Positions 33,731-46,740 of a stretch of 64,000 bases of DNA are shown here, one piece after another. Within the stretch, counting starts at the first letter, position 1; every line of letters begins with the position of its first letter. Under the pieces are notes generated by a model that saw only the letters and a list, made by a program, of their open reading frames with translations, was not told where the DNA came from and searched no databases. The position numbers and the translations under genes are program-made. Source of the DNA: Diplocarpon mali (taxonomy: Eukaryota; Ascomycota; Leotiomycetes; Helotiales; Drepanopezizaceae). Location of the stretch: positions 101,344-165,343 of the forward strand of contig JAENRP010000017.1 of NCBI GenBank assembly GCA_024741835.1, written 5' to 3'.

Positions 33731-36357
33731 AGAGTTGCGGTGTTGGGGGGCTAGTGGTTTGAAAACTTGGGCCTGGTGGGTTGGGAAGGTGAGGTAGGGG
33801 GGGGGGGGTTCTGTCGATTTGGCGTTGAAGGGCATATACACGGCGAACTGTGGATTGCGAACTGCACCCCTTTGAATTGATGGGATTTATGTCTTGGCAG
33901 ATCTTTCCTCTCTTCCCACGGTTCTCCATGTTACGAGGAGCATCTCCGTCAACTTTGCATACGCCCTCAATAAGCGGCAAGGCCCTGGTATCCGCCGCTC
34001 TGTCAACATCTCCACCGCCATAGCCACCTGACTTGCTTGCTCGATCTCTCCCATGCGCTTCTTTCCGGCGAGTATCAGGTCTCTCCACTCCTTGTTCCTT
34101 GCACAGGGTGGACCCAGGGCACGAAAGCGGCTGATGCTTCTTCTTCCCCCTCATATACACACAACTACCTCGACACTAAGGAGATGGATCTTCGTCGTAA
34201 CAGTCTCGTGGGAGAGCTTCTGGAAGCTGGCCGCTGATGCAGAACTTTCCGTTCTCTCTGGCTGTATTTTTGTTCCTTTATGTTCTTCTACCCTGATGTG
34301 AATACCAACCTGCGATCCACGAGCTACGGAATGGAGTCGAATGATACGGGCGAGCAGAGTGAGAGCGCAAGCAGGCCAAGCCTTCTTGCTGACTATTCTC
34401 CGGCATGACGTCTCGAGACTGAGAATGAGAGCGACGTTGAATCTTCAACACAAGTTTCAGAAGGCCCGATATTGGACTGATATCAGACCTCGTCGGCCGA
34501 TACCACGTGGGTATTCTTCTTCGCCACAGAGACTCCATTCTTCTTTCCAGAGCAGGGAAGTACAGCGCGAGAGCAGCGAGCTGTCTCAAGCAAGGCCTCC
34601 TGCTTGGCTCTGACTATGTCATCTTTGGGGGCGGCGGCCTGCGCTGGTGGAATTTCAATCTCGTGACTTGGCGCAGAGCAAGCGGTGCCGAAAAATGATA
34701 TCCCATAAGGTGGCGTGATCACGTGAGCGTTCGCACCTGCGTACGGAGACGTTGGCTGTCACCTGGCTAGTTGCTGTCATGTCGCTCAAGAATACAAAAA
34801 GGGATTCGCAGAGACCCAGGCTGCATATTGGATAAGAGATCCAATCCCTCATGAGATTCCGGCCTGTGTCTCGACCTGGAGATGCCTCGCTTTGACTCTC
34901 TGGTACACGGGCTACGTGCCGTCCAAAACGCCATGATGGGCAGCAACATCGTGATCCATCCCGCGCCCAGGAGAGATGGCTCCGGGGCCGTAAATATATC
35001 CTTGATCACGTGGCTCCAGACTACAAGTCTCTAGCTCGCTTCATCATTCACACGTGATCAATTTCTCAGCTCTGGAACAACAGGTCCCGTCACTCGTGGA
35101 CTCAACATCACCGATTCGCACCACCCTCTACGCACTACGCTCTATCTGCCCATGAATCAGCAGCGTCTATCATCAACAGAGAGACACAGTCCTCACGCAG
35201 CCTGGCTATCGTCACCCGCGCACAATCGGCTCTCCGACGGCGACGATGGCCCTGAAGCCGAGCCAAGATGCCAGCATCCACGCCGGCTCGCATCTCTACA
35301 TGCCTCTGCCGGAGCAGAAGCCTCGGCCCGCGGACACGTTGCACGGCCGTGATGGAGCTCTGCCCAGCAGTCCGAGATGTTGCACCTGCGACCCACAGGC
35401 TCTACGTGGCCATGAACCTCGCTGTCGCCCCCGTCGGGGCAAGCATACCGGGCAGCTCTCGGTGCCCGCCCGTCTCCCGCGTGCAAGATACCCGGACTCC
35501 CCCCCCAAGGTTCGGGCTCCTCGGTGCAAGTGACAAGTAGCTTGCACGATGCCAGAGCGCGCGAGATTTCTGGGCTCGTTTCAATCGTTCTCGTCAGGCT
35601 GGACATGAGCGATAGAGTACCGCTGGGCCGGTGGTCCCCCGGCCCTGCGGGTTTGGCTTCTTGACAGGAGCAGAGCACAGCCATCTCTCCTAGGCATGCC
35701 ACGGACGGAAATGATACACAGAGCAGCATCATACAGCTGTGCAGGCGTGGTTTGATCTACAGCGACTTGTGACTAGATCGAATGCTAGCCTTACGCCTGT
35801 CAATGCATAAAGTATAGGGCGACATCTTCACCCCGTCTAGCTCTTTGGCCTCGGCGAAATATGCAGGAAAATCTTCACTTCGGCTAATGGATTTGTTAGT
35901 TGAGGTCGAAAGTCGAGAGGCGTGTTGTTGTACCACGAGTAATGATTCGGCGAGGGATGTGGGCAAGAGGAAAAGTACTTTGAAACTTATAGAAGGGCGT
36001 TCCGTATTCGGCCCGAGAGCTGAGAGTCAATCAATGTGGAAGTTGACGCATGAAGATTATAGGACTGCGACACGTTCAAGAACCTTGGTAGACTTCAAAC
36101 GAAGAGGAGCAAACGTCAAGGACCCATCATTGATCACACGATAATTGGCGAGAGCATTCTACGCCCCAATCAGTCGGCCCGTGGCCAATCACAATCTCTC
36201 GTTTCAAAAACTATTTACATTCTATTGGTAAATCCCATTTCCCGACCAGGGGAAAGATCGGTCAAGGAGAACAAAGTCGTCTCCGCCGTGATATAAACCT
36301 TGCACCATCGCTTTTACCATCGCTTTCCTGACAACCATTCATGACACGAAACGCCTC
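33731..36357. other. intergenic, no recognisable gene
   Basis: Frames around 33690-34160 (minus), 34341-34613 and 35152-35732 overlap on both strands and translate to Arg/Ser/Pro-rich or cysteine-scattered sequence without motifs. A G-run lies near 33800. I see nothing else identifiable. Confidence 0.5.
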
Positions 36358-38249
36358 CTACCTGCCCTCGTCCTGGCTGATTTTAGGCTTGTTACTGACA
36401 TTGTCCATCTCAACCTCTTCGATCTCGCCATGCTCCCCGGCCCATTGATCGACGACCGTCGAAGCGAACTTGCGAGCAGATACCCCGAGCTCAAAGAGAC
36501 GATCGAGTTCACCGTAAGTCCGGCCCATCGGCTCAGGGAGACGGAAGTACGCCCAGGTCCAAAGCAGAGCACAAGATCCAGCCCAGAAAAGGCCAGACTT
36601 GGGGCCCCAGTTCCAGGCATTGACGCCGAGCATGGGCGGGATGATAGCGTTGTTGATGATGCCCGCAATATTGAAAAAGTTGCGGGCCAGCACGACAGTC
36701 TTGATCTTGAGACGGGTAGACGGGAACTCGGCTACCAAGCAATAGCAGACGGGTCCCACGCTGAGATCATAGACGAATGTGAAGACCATGAGGAGAGAGC
36801 CAACACCCCAAGATGCACCAACGTTCTCCGGATCGACGAATCCAAGGGCTCCAATCGTGATCAAGATCAGAAACATCGTACCGAGACCGTAGAGATAGAT
36901 CTTGCGGCGACCGACATACTGCATGAGGAACCACGAGAGCACAGTCCCAACAGCACCCATCCCGGATTGGGCGATGTTGAGAGAGAAGGCATGCGAGTCG
37001 TCGAGACCAGCGCGCTGGTAAACTTGCACGGCGAAACCGATGAGGGCCGCACCACAGAAAGCTTGAGCGACCCATGCGACAGACGCAATTTCTGTGCGGC
37101 GGAGATCAGTTCCCCTGAAGCAATCCCAGTACCGAGTGCCTGTCGACATTTTGATTTCGAGCTCGTTCGTGACCTTCATCATCATGACTTGATCGTGGAC
37201 ATTGAAGTCCACGCCGCTGCTCTTGGATGTCAGTCGGAGAAGAGCTTTCTTGGCATCTTCCAGGCGACCGCGACGAACCAACCACCTTTAGTCGAAGTTA
37301 GTGAGACTTCTACCAGACATGGAGCTGGGAGTGAAGACCTACCAGGGAGATTCCGGAGCAAAGTAGCACCCCGTGAGAATCAGAGGAGGCCAGACCCACT
37401 GGATGGCAAAAGGGATCCTGTAGGCCCATTCGCTTTTTCCTCTAAGAAACCCCTTGAGGACGCCCGCGGCAATTAGTTGCCCAATCACCCAGCACAAATT
37501 GACGTATGTGGTGAGGTAGGCACGGATCTTGACCGGCGCCACTTCTGAGGCGTAGGTGGTGGTCACTGCAAACTGGTTAGTTGGTCCTTGCAAATCCAAG
37601 CGAAGGTGTATCCTCACAGGTTTGAAAGACACCCCACGGGATGCCTTCCAAGACAGCGCCCACGAGAAACATCTCGATACTTGTAGAGAAGAACGGGATG
37701 AAGATCAGGCCACTCATGATGATAAGAGAGCCGAACATTGTCTTCTTATACCCTATCTTGTCGGAGATGTACCCGTTGAGGTAAAGCCCAAGGATCTGCC
37801 CGCACTGGCCAGCGGCACCGATGGATGTCTGCCATTTCGAACTGACAACCCTATCACCCAGTAGTGCTTTGGCGCTGGTATCGACCTGGTCACCGAACCT
37901 GTTCCGGAACGGCTTGAACCCATAGAAGGAGGCGAGGAGAGCAACGTCGTAACCTTCCATGACGATTGCGGTCGACAAGATCAGAGAGAACATGATGGCC
38001 TTGGGATAGAGGCGCATGCATTCCCTGATCGTCATGTTGTGCTCTCTTTCTGTCGCACTCCGAGCACTCCTGTTCTGCTCCTGGAGGGTGATGAAGTCAG
38101 TGGCACGCTCTCGAGTGCAGCCAAGCGTGGTGGGCACTCACTGCGAGATCCGGGTCGACGACGCTCTTGCTGGCCTGATTGGTATCCAGGACTCCGAGGA
38201 CATGATCCTGAGCGGCAAGGATCGAGGGTTCCTTGTGTGTGTCAGCCAT
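36358..38249 (-). CDS. MFS sugar porter, alpha-glucoside/maltose permease type
   Basis: A proton:sugar symporter of the fungal SP family, 573 residues, plasma membrane. Four exons: 38142-38249, 37618-38080, 37343-37565 and 36358-37285. Introns of 61, 52 and 57 bp (GTGAGT, GTGAGG, GTAGGT donors) restore DLAEQNRS, VFQTLTTTYASE and ESPWWLVRRG, and the total divides by three. The start is ATG at 38249 (MADTHKEPS). Features include MEGYDVALLASFYGF in helix 1, DKIGYKKT (RXGRR-like loop), IPWGVFQT with TTYASEVAPVKIRAYLTTYVNLCW, PESPWWLVRRGR at the middle loop, VGRRKIYLYG after helix 8, and AEFPSTRLKIKTV near helix 10. These wordings are those of maltose/alpha-glucoside transporters rather than hexose transporters. 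Exact sugar is inferred. No alpha-glucosidase or regulator gene is next to it. Confidence 0.9.
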
Positions 38250-41200
38250 GGTGAATGGAGGTCGTTATTCAGGAGGGTTGAAAGGAGGGAGAGAAGATGA
38301 TGTTGCTGAGAGGAAGGCTGTTGTGGAGGGGATCCATTCAGACTTATATATGACCCAAATGGCAAGTGCAACGGGGAAGGATGCCGTTATCCGATGGTAC
38401 CTTACCTGTCTGTACTCGCTCTAAGGTTACACTCGGCGAGCCCATGACATCCATGATGCGTGGAAGTTGCGCGGTGGAAGGGAACGGAGGCGGTGGAGAG
38501 GTGAAGGNGAGAGAGGCAGAATGGCAGACAGACGGCTGTTTCCTATGGCCTCCTAGGTCCGGCAAGGTCAGGTAACTATTGTGGATTGGCGAGGAAGTAG
38601 CTTGGGAGGCCAAAAACAACAACAAAACAACCACACAACCATGGCCTCGGCGGCATTACTCAATTGTGGTGAGGTAATTCGTCGTCCGCCGGGCCACCTC
38701 ATCCCGCGCCCGGCGATGAAGCGCCTCTCCAGCGTGACCCTCCAGCATGGCATCGTCGTCGCCGGGCGGAGACGCCGTCGCTAATCGTGCCGGGGCTGGA
38801 CCAGACCCGCGATTCCAAAATCCGAAAAGCTGGGGAGACGATATTGGGGTAATGTGGAGGTGGGTCCCGAGTCTGGCCACGACGTAACCTTATACCGCAT
38901 CGGTATCGCAGGATCCAAACCCCGCAACCGTCCAAAGGACGGAACGAGACGAGTCCAGCCGAACCCCGTCAGAAGAAGAGCGGAAATCCCAGCCGGGAGA
39001 AGGACACGCTGGGATCCAGTCATGCGCACACCGGGAATCCTATGTAAACAAGGATCTAAGCGGGAGACCCTCCCGGCGGGATCTCTTGGCTTCCTCTATC
39101 AGAAGAAAGGATTCCTCCCCCAAAGTTGCGGGCAAAACTCTCCCTCTCCCTGTGTTTCGGGGAACTCGAATACCTAGCACGTTGTCTAACCAAGCAGGTG
39201 GTGGGAAACAGTCAAGTACGCTGGTCTGGAAGCCCGTTTCTCACGGAGCGCGGACACATGTACACAAGAGAGAGAGGCGCGCCGTTGCTGGCAGACTCGG
39301 CAACTTCATCGCGAGGAGAATGCATCAGGGGCGTTCCAGAAGCGCTTGTTTCACCGGTAAAAACCTCCGGGTGGCAAAAGCTTTTGCTAAATGCGTGTTC
39401 TCCTGGCAGGATGCAGGATCTTGGGGGTTTAATTACACGCGCTTGGTCACGAGGATCTCCCACGTAATCAGTCCTTGTTTATATCCTAGGAACTTAAGGA
39501 TAACTATGTGAGCGGAAACCTCCCTCCTAACCAGGGTCAAGAGTCAGGGCTAGACGGATCAGGAATTACACGGGATAGTCTTATGGACCGGATTCGGATA
39601 ACGTGACCCTCCCGTCGACTGGCGGGTGTCGCTGCAATTCTCGCTGTTACTCTCGGGGTCGGCATAGCGAGTGAGCAGCAGTTACTCGGAGGCCAGTGAC
39701 CTTCCGACATCCTCCAGCGTTTCAAGCTTCGAGTGGATGACTAAGCCGTAGCAGCGTCTTGGTGTCGTTACACCTGCAAGCACAACTTGTATCCTGCCGT
39801 CTAAGTCCATTCTCAAGACAAGACAGAAAGCTCGGGACTATTGCGCAGAGCTGTGGTCAAATCTGCCGTGTTGTTATTCCAGACCCAGGAGTCTGTTGCA
39901 GTCGCTGGCAGGCTGCCTCCAGCACTGGCTTCTGCGCGGCAATGGGGAAGGGTTTCACTGCCGGCTCGCAAACTTCAGGTTGTCGGGTTCGAATCCAAGC
40001 TGAATTGTTTAAGTCTCCAACCGCATCTAGACTCATGTCAGCCGCTGATCCTTGGGGTGCTGCGAGGTCAACGCCGTCTCGATGGATACTGCGGGGCGTG
40101 TCAGAGCCGAAGCTGAAGAAAAGTAATCGAGAAACTGTTGCGCATAGGCTACCTGCTGAGCCAACCTTGCAATGACTCGATGACTACGGCGAGGGGCTGT
40201 CCTGCTATTGCCAAAGTCGTTGACACGGACTTTGCTTATAATGGGGATAGTTGAAATAGATACTCGCATCCACGGGTGCGAGGAAGGTCTCTCAAGGAGT
40301 TACGGGTGTTACATCCGGAAACACAAACGTCAACCAAAAAAAATACATACTTGAGGGTTTCCAGGTCAAGCCGGCCTCATCTCCAGTGGATTGGAATACC
40401 TCTTTGGCGGCAGAGTTCAGTGGTGAACTCAAGGCAGTGTCTGGCCCGACCCTCTGGGAATGGCCGTCACTTCGTGAGGCTTCTGCTTCTCGATATCTTA
40501 CCCATACTGATTGGAAGAACCCAAGATGATGGAAGCAGAAATTTATCGTAAAATGAGAGTCTTGAGAGTCTACAGCTGGCTTGGAGAGCCGAGATCCAGG
40601 CGGCAAGAGGCGAGTTTGGCATGATGGGTCGAGGCTACTTGAATTTCTGTAATCATTGACGCATACTTTGGATTTAAGAAGCAAGAGGCTCGGTCGGAGC
40701 TTCAAGTGCATCCTAGGCACTACATTAGATTCACCACTTGCATGTTGCGGCTACCGAAGCCTAGAGCTCTCACGGATGCGTCTCTGGGCCCTGGATTCCA
40801 CCGTGGCAGGCTGGTGTCGCTTAAATGTGGGTACCAAAACAAAACACTTCAACGACTTGCCGAGCACCACGATGCTTCGGTTTCCCGAGCCAGCGAGCAC
40901 CCTCCAAGTGCCCGTAGGGCTCAGACCGAATAGCCGCTAGCTCGCAGAAGAACGGCAATGCAACCTCCCGCATCGCGGAGGAACGGCGCCATCTCGGCAT
41001 TTCAACTCCAAGCTGTCAAGCCCAGCCGAAATTCCTCATCCGTTCGCCAGACGACACCGCGGGAGCAGCTTTACCGCCGACCGGGGTCTGGACCATGCCA
41101 TTCTCTGAACCAGGAGACACGGATAGGAAACCGAAGTCCCTCTGACGGCGTCGTTGTCATTGCTCCGCAACAGCCGACCCGCGCGCAGCATGGCCGCTCG

Positions 41201-42171
41201 TCCCGGCTAGCCGTGTCTCCAACGCCACATCACCGCCTGCTCGTCTGCCGCTCACACAGACGTCGACCTGCCACTAGTCGCGTCCGGCCGATCCGGCTTG
41301 CACGCCGACGCCAAGCTGGGACGGGCGTTCAGGTGTGATTTTCCTTTCTCGGAAACATGGACTAGCTGCTGTAGTCTGCGCGGTATTCCAGGAGGCTGCT
41401 GGCGGGGCCGCTGGACACGGATCTCGCGATGAACGCACCATTCACGGCTCAGGAGGGAGGGTTTTGGTCAGCCTCTGCTTGGACTAGCACTAGTGATGGG
41501 GCGGCTTTTCGAGGGATGTGTGGACAAGGAGATTTGTGCTGCTTGTTGGAGCGGCAATGCGGATTGATGAACTTGAGAGTTGTAGTCGGAAATCGGTACG
41601 TATGTGGACCGGGGGGAGAGTGGACGACGAGGGAGCCAGGCAAACCGTTAAATTCAAAATCAAGAGCCTGCAAACAGGATCCGTGTCTCTACTGGGAGCC
41701 TTAGGGGCGTTCCATATAACTTCAAGTCACTCTAAAACAGGCGCTGGATCTATTCCAATTGTTGGAGCGCCACAAGGCACTTACGAGCTTTCCATCTGTT
41801 GATATTAGACCTTCCACACAGTCGCTACTTGGGTATGACTAGGTCGCGCCACTTCAGAACTAAGAAAGCTTCACTGTAGGGCCTACAGGCTAACCTAAAC
41901 GCTCTTACAGCGTCATGATACCTTATAGGGGCGCATAGCCGAGGTAGCTAGGAACACTGGCAAATCTGTGACTGATGCTGTTCTTGGATTTGTTTAGCTC
42001 TAATCTCCGAACTTGTCTGGCATCTGAATGGAGCCAAGCGATATCGCAGGAGAAAGACGATGCACAAGTGGACTTAAGGGCGTTTGTCGTGATCATGTGT
42101 TGATGATGCCCGCAAACCGTCCCAGCGATGACCCGATACGTCGCTGTGGTCAAATTTTGCATGTCAAATCC
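38250..42171. other. 3.9-kb gene-free block
   Basis: No exon with family features was found. The only undetermined base seen in the window (N) is at 38508. A GGTTCGAATCC box near 39986 is not part of a foldable tRNA. Frames at 39086-39511, 40292-40720 and 40958-41338 look random. Confidence 0.5.
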
Positions 42172-43401
42172 TCAGATGGTCGTCTGTTTCTTCTCGGACC
42201 ATCGGCTCTTCATTAACTGAGCTTGCTCGCTAACGCTTTCAACCCGCTCAGCCTTCCTGAGCCACATCAACCCCTTTTTCCTGTCTCCAACAGTATTATT
42301 CATCGAAGCCAGTTTCAGCATACTCAGTCCAAACCCGTCAGCAGCTGCCACTTGAAACCATTCGTTTGCCATTCCGTAGTCCCTTAAAGATTTTGGCCTC
42401 TTCGAACCCTGTTCGATCTTTGCTAGTTCCAGAACTCCAAGATCATAGGAGGCCTCCATCACCCCAGACATAGCAGCTTTCAGAAGATAAGCATTTTGAG
42501 CTTCCGATCCTGGCTCCTCCGATTGCGAGAGATAGTAATAGGCCAACGGCTCATCCATCTCAAGAGCGGCTTTCTTGAACGCCTTCATCGCTCCTTCCTT
42601 GTCCTTCATTGACAACAGAATCCTACCTTCGGTGATCAGCGCTTCTCCTGCACCGTCAAAACTCAAGCTCCCAGTGGCGTAGCAATAGGTTTTTCGAAGC
42701 CATTCTAGAGCCTCATTCTCCCGTCTTTGTGCATATAGCACCTGCCCGAACAGCGTCATAGCTTGAGGGTCGCTTGCGTTCTTAGCGAGAAGCTCAAGTT
42801 GATACAAAGAGGCTTTGATGTCAATGTTATCAACCTTTCCATATCGGAGAGCAGCCGAGATGATGGAAAAGATTGCAGATCTGTCTCCCATTGCTGATGC
42901 TGCGTGCATGAGCGTTTTACCGAACAGCTTCTGTCCCTTGCCTTCACACTTTCCTACGATAGCAGCGAGGAGAGCTAGAGCCGAGGGGCTTATGCCATGA
43001 TCTGAAACGCGTCAATTGACTGGCAGAGTGTGTCAGTGCCCTTGCGTACCATAACATAGTTTTGGTTCCCACCCCACGCCCGATGCTGCAGCATGCTCGT
43101 GGTAAATTCGAAGAAAGTCCAGAGCTTTCTCGGGAGTTATACTAAGAGCTCCAGACTTCCTGGCATATTTCAATAAAACTATTGATGGCAGACAATCTTC
43201 GATGTCGTAGGTCCTCTTCTCTCTGACAACATTCGAGCCACGGGTCGAGGCTCGTATTTTGGCAATGACTCGAGGAGATCTTGCAGCTGCTTGCATCGAC
43301 GGTACTGCATGAAGGCCTCTAAGGCGTATAACGTTGTAGCATTTCTCAAAGATAAGTTTCGTTTTGCGTAGAGACGCAAGTGAGGGTCTGAATGGATACA
43401 T
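42172..43401 (-). CDS. SEL1/TPR-like repeat protein, probably mitochondrial
   Basis: A helical-repeat protein of 393 residues. Exon 1 is 43050-43401 and exon 2 is 42172-43001. A 48-bp intron (GTACGC..TTTCAG) joins LCY-DHGISPSALALL in phase, and the total divides by three. I chose ATG 43401 (MYPFRPSLASLRKTK) because the upstream open frame lacks an ATG. The start is basic and free of acidic residues, like a mitochondrial presequence. The C-terminal two thirds has SEL1-type repeats: PQAMTLFGQVLYAQRRENEALEWL, GEALITEGRILLSMKDKEGAMKAF, PLAYYYLSQ, MEASYDLGVLELAKIEQGS and GLSMLKLASMNN..KKGLMWLRKA. Such repeats bind partner proteins. I do not recognise an orthologue. It is transcribed divergently from the gene at 43765, with a 360-bp shared upstream region. 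Confidence 0.75.
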
Positions 43402-43764
43402 ATTGAACGTGATCCGAGGTTGGTTGCAAAAGATTGTGGAGATACAAAGACCAGAGGATGGCCCATTGAACTTCTGTTTACCAGCCTTATTTGAAGACTT
43501 CAATTGCTGAAGAGGGTTTACGCATATCGGATCTCATGACACAGAGTTTCAAAGGGAGTTGTTCATGAGTTCTTCCTGAGGTGTCGAAGGTAGTTCATAC
43601 AAAGACTTGACACACACCGCCCAAATGTTGCCCGAGTAAGATTAGCGGCATCAGCCAAGAATATACTGCCATCAAATTCTGTGCGATGAGACAACCCATC
43701 CACGCCGCGCCAATCGTTTCTCACAAGTTCCACAAACGGCATAAGAAAAAGTCTCCTTTCACTA

Positions 43765-45059
43765 ATGTTCTCGAGAATTTACAAGTCTGCCAGAGCTCTG
43801 GTAATTGATCCTCCGCAAAATAGATCCTTTGAGACCACGCCGAAGCATTCCAAAAAGATGGTCAGCTCCAGATCGCAATCACGGTCGCAATCCCGCAAGG
43901 CGCCCATAGATCAAAACTTCAACCATGAAAATCCGATAAGCGTCTGCGTTTCTTCTAGTAGCAAGAAGCGGTCACAGCCTGCGAAAAATGAGTCTGAGGA
44001 GACAACGCCAAGCGCGAAGAAAAGGAAAACTCTGCCAGTAAGGGAGAAGGATGCCGGAGCGCCTATGTTTGCGAAGACGAGACCATTTGTGGAGATTCCT
44101 GCAGGAAAGATCACGCCGCAGCCCGGTGATCTTGCTGGTAGTACTGCTCAACCTATTGAGATTGAGGACGACGAAGAGAGTGAGGACGATGAGGAGCTTG
44201 AAGATACAGAAGATAAGGTGGTAGAGAAGGAGCGGAAGGAAATTCTGGAGGAGCCTGCGGAAGAAGCCGTGCCCGAAGTTGGCATAGTAAATAAACACAA
44301 GCGATTCGATAGCGAAGAGTCCGCTCCAGAACAAGAATTCTTTTCTACCCCGAAGGAGGTTCCTGAAGAAGTGCCAGACACGGAGGATGAAAGTCGAGAT
44401 GGTGGGGACAGTGAACACGATGCGCCAGAGGCAATCGGCATCCAAGAGGCAGCCGAGGAAGTTAGGTCCAGGGAGCGTAGCGCGGCGAAAGCTGTGAGGG
44501 AGTAAGTATTTGTTTCTGTGAGATATACACTCGACTGACTCGCATCAGACAACTATTTGCAACTCGCAAGAAGCGCAAGGAAAGAGACGAGATACTCAAG
44601 AAACAATCAGAGAATGGAAAGAAACGGAAGCTGGAGACTGCTCTTCACCCTCTGTCCAAAGCTATTTCATCCGAGGACGAACAAGAGGAAGAGCCGGCTG
44701 AGCCCCGTCTTGCGTTCAATGACACGCGGTCTCTCCTCACAAGCAGGGCAGCCCTTCCTGATTTTCTTCCAGCCGAATACCTCGACGACACCGAACCTCA
44801 GGCCGTCATGACCAATACAAAAACATTGGCGCGTCCAAGGCCAAAGAAAACGAAGTTCCTCGATGCAGCTTCGAAGCAACCAAAGGACCGCCGAATCGGT
44901 ACAACAACGTATCGTGTAGCTAAGCCAGAAAGCACCAAGCTGGCGCCGAAATCTTCCTTTCAAGCGAGGTCAATCAAAGAGAGCTGGCTCCAAGGGCGTT
45001 CGGGAAAAAAAGTTGAGGCAACGAGGAGACCGTTTGGGAAGGCTTTTGGAAGGGTATGA
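43765..45059 (+). CDS. U3 snoRNA-associated-type nucleolar protein (Utp16-like)
   Basis: A highly charged protein of 415 residues (382 if the in-frame ATG at 43858 is used; its context AAGATGG is strong). Exons are 43765-44501 and 44549-45059. A 47-bp intron (GTAAGT..CATCAG with a CTGAC branch) joins AVRE-QLFATRKKR in phase. The N-terminal half is Ser/Arg/Lys-rich followed by a long Glu/Asp stretch (IEIEDDEESEDDEELEDTED), typical of nucleolar proteins. The C-terminal part has the conserved-looking DRRIGTTTYRV, KLAPKSS, SIKESWLQGR and FGKAFGRV words that I associate with the fungal U3-snoRNA-associated family. Known role of that family: small-subunit pre-rRNA processing in the nucleolus. I am moderately sure of the family and less sure of orthology to yeast Utp16. 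Confidence 0.7.
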
Positions 45060-46709
45060 AGGGTCTGGTCGTGATTTTTGAACAGCTGTACTGTTAGTGT
45101 ACGGCTCCTTGGACAGATACAAGATACTGCTATACGAAACAACCGGTTGACGAGTACATAGCAATAAGGATGGCAACGAATGTGATGAGTTACCACGTTG
45201 GCTCGACACGGCGATTGAAGAAAGTAGTGAGTATTTTCCAGTGACTCCTTGGTTGCTCACCCGGGCACGAATTTAGTTCTTGTGTTCGGGAAGAACGTCT
45301 GCCCCGTCTTGAAAAGCTCAGATGCATAGTTCTGTCCGGCACGCCGATCTAATAATCGAGACTTCGATCGTCTTTTCATTTCTATACCTGACTTTCCGCT
45401 CTACGATTGCTCCAAAAAATTGCCGAGCACGTGAGTTAGGTACATCAGTTATTCAGCAGCATTATCATTCACCTTACAGACTACGAGCACTTTCAACTTG
45501 GTCACGGGAAGTATCCAGATGATGCTCTGATCAAACGATTGTATCTTGCACTCGCACCCGCCCTCTTGGAACAAATATCAACAGTAGCGCTCACGTAAGC
45601 AAGAATCTCGTCAGTTGGAGATGTCATTCTGTCCACATGTCTTATTCTGTTCTTCTAGTCTTTCCTCTAGTTATACAAAAGAGTACTCAGCTACCTAGTG
45701 CCTCGATACCAGATTCCTCGATATCGTTCTCAAGGTAGACGCACGGCTCGGTGTCGGGGCGGATGGCTCTCCAGTAATAACACATTCCCCTGTCTTTTTC
45801 CGTATTCCGTACACGTCAGGACACAGCTGCTCTCAATAGGCCAACGCTACTATGGCAAATACACCCGTGGGGAATCATTCATTAGTCCTCTCAGCTTATA
45901 CCAGTTGAGCGGTTGGCCGATGGGCATCGATTACCACACCCATGCCGACTCTTCGGTGCATCAGCCCAATAGGAGCATGGCCGAGCCGTCAAGATACACC
46001 AAAGCCGGACGGCGGATCTCCCAAGACTCTACTTGTATGCGATTCCTGCAGTTGCTGATCGCCGCACACAGGCTCGCTTGCTCCAAACCGTCAAGCAAAG
46101 AGTTTTGGCGCGGCCTCTGGCAATCGCTTCGTGACGCCGAGGCAAGATATCGATCGCGATTCCGAAATCAGTGCAGAGATCGCGACTGAGTTAAAAGGGT
46201 CTGGTGATATTCTCAGTAGGCTCCAGCCACGCATCTCGATCTTGGTAAGGTGCTCAAGTGTAAGCCACGATAAGGCGTCTCCGAGATGCTGCTCCCGCTG
46301 GCTAGATAGCGGTTTTGATCACGCAGATCGGTTCGGAGGCATGGACTTCGCTGCAGTGGAGGTTTCTAGCGGTCAGGAAAACTTTATGCTATAGATTAAT
46401 GATCCGAACTATTATTCTGAAAACGCTTGCGACCCACGACCGTCAGTCATCACGCTCAGGGAGACTTCGGGAAACTTGACATGCTTCTAGCATGTCGTCT
46501 CCTCCACGGTTAGTGAGTGAGTGGCCTTCTTCTTCAGTACCGTCGGACTATAAAATGGGTCACCGAGGTTTGACCAGGTCTGCTGGGAGTGCAATATTTG
46601 TGAGATCGGTGGGCAGCATAACTTCCACTGTGTCATTTATGAGCCTTGTAGCAATCTGCCGTTCGACCTTGGATTGTTATTGCTGCTGTCTACGTCTGTG
46701 TTTGATAGC

Positions 46710-46740
<31 letters not shown>

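Noticed and set aside
35193..35732. 179-codon minus-strand frame rich in Cys and Ser
   Set aside because: It overlaps several plus-strand frames and has no recognisable spacing of Cys or other motif.
39970..40000. GGTTCGAATCC, similar to a tRNA B box
   Set aside because: Flanking bases cannot form a T-arm stem, and there is no A box or acceptor stem at the right distance.
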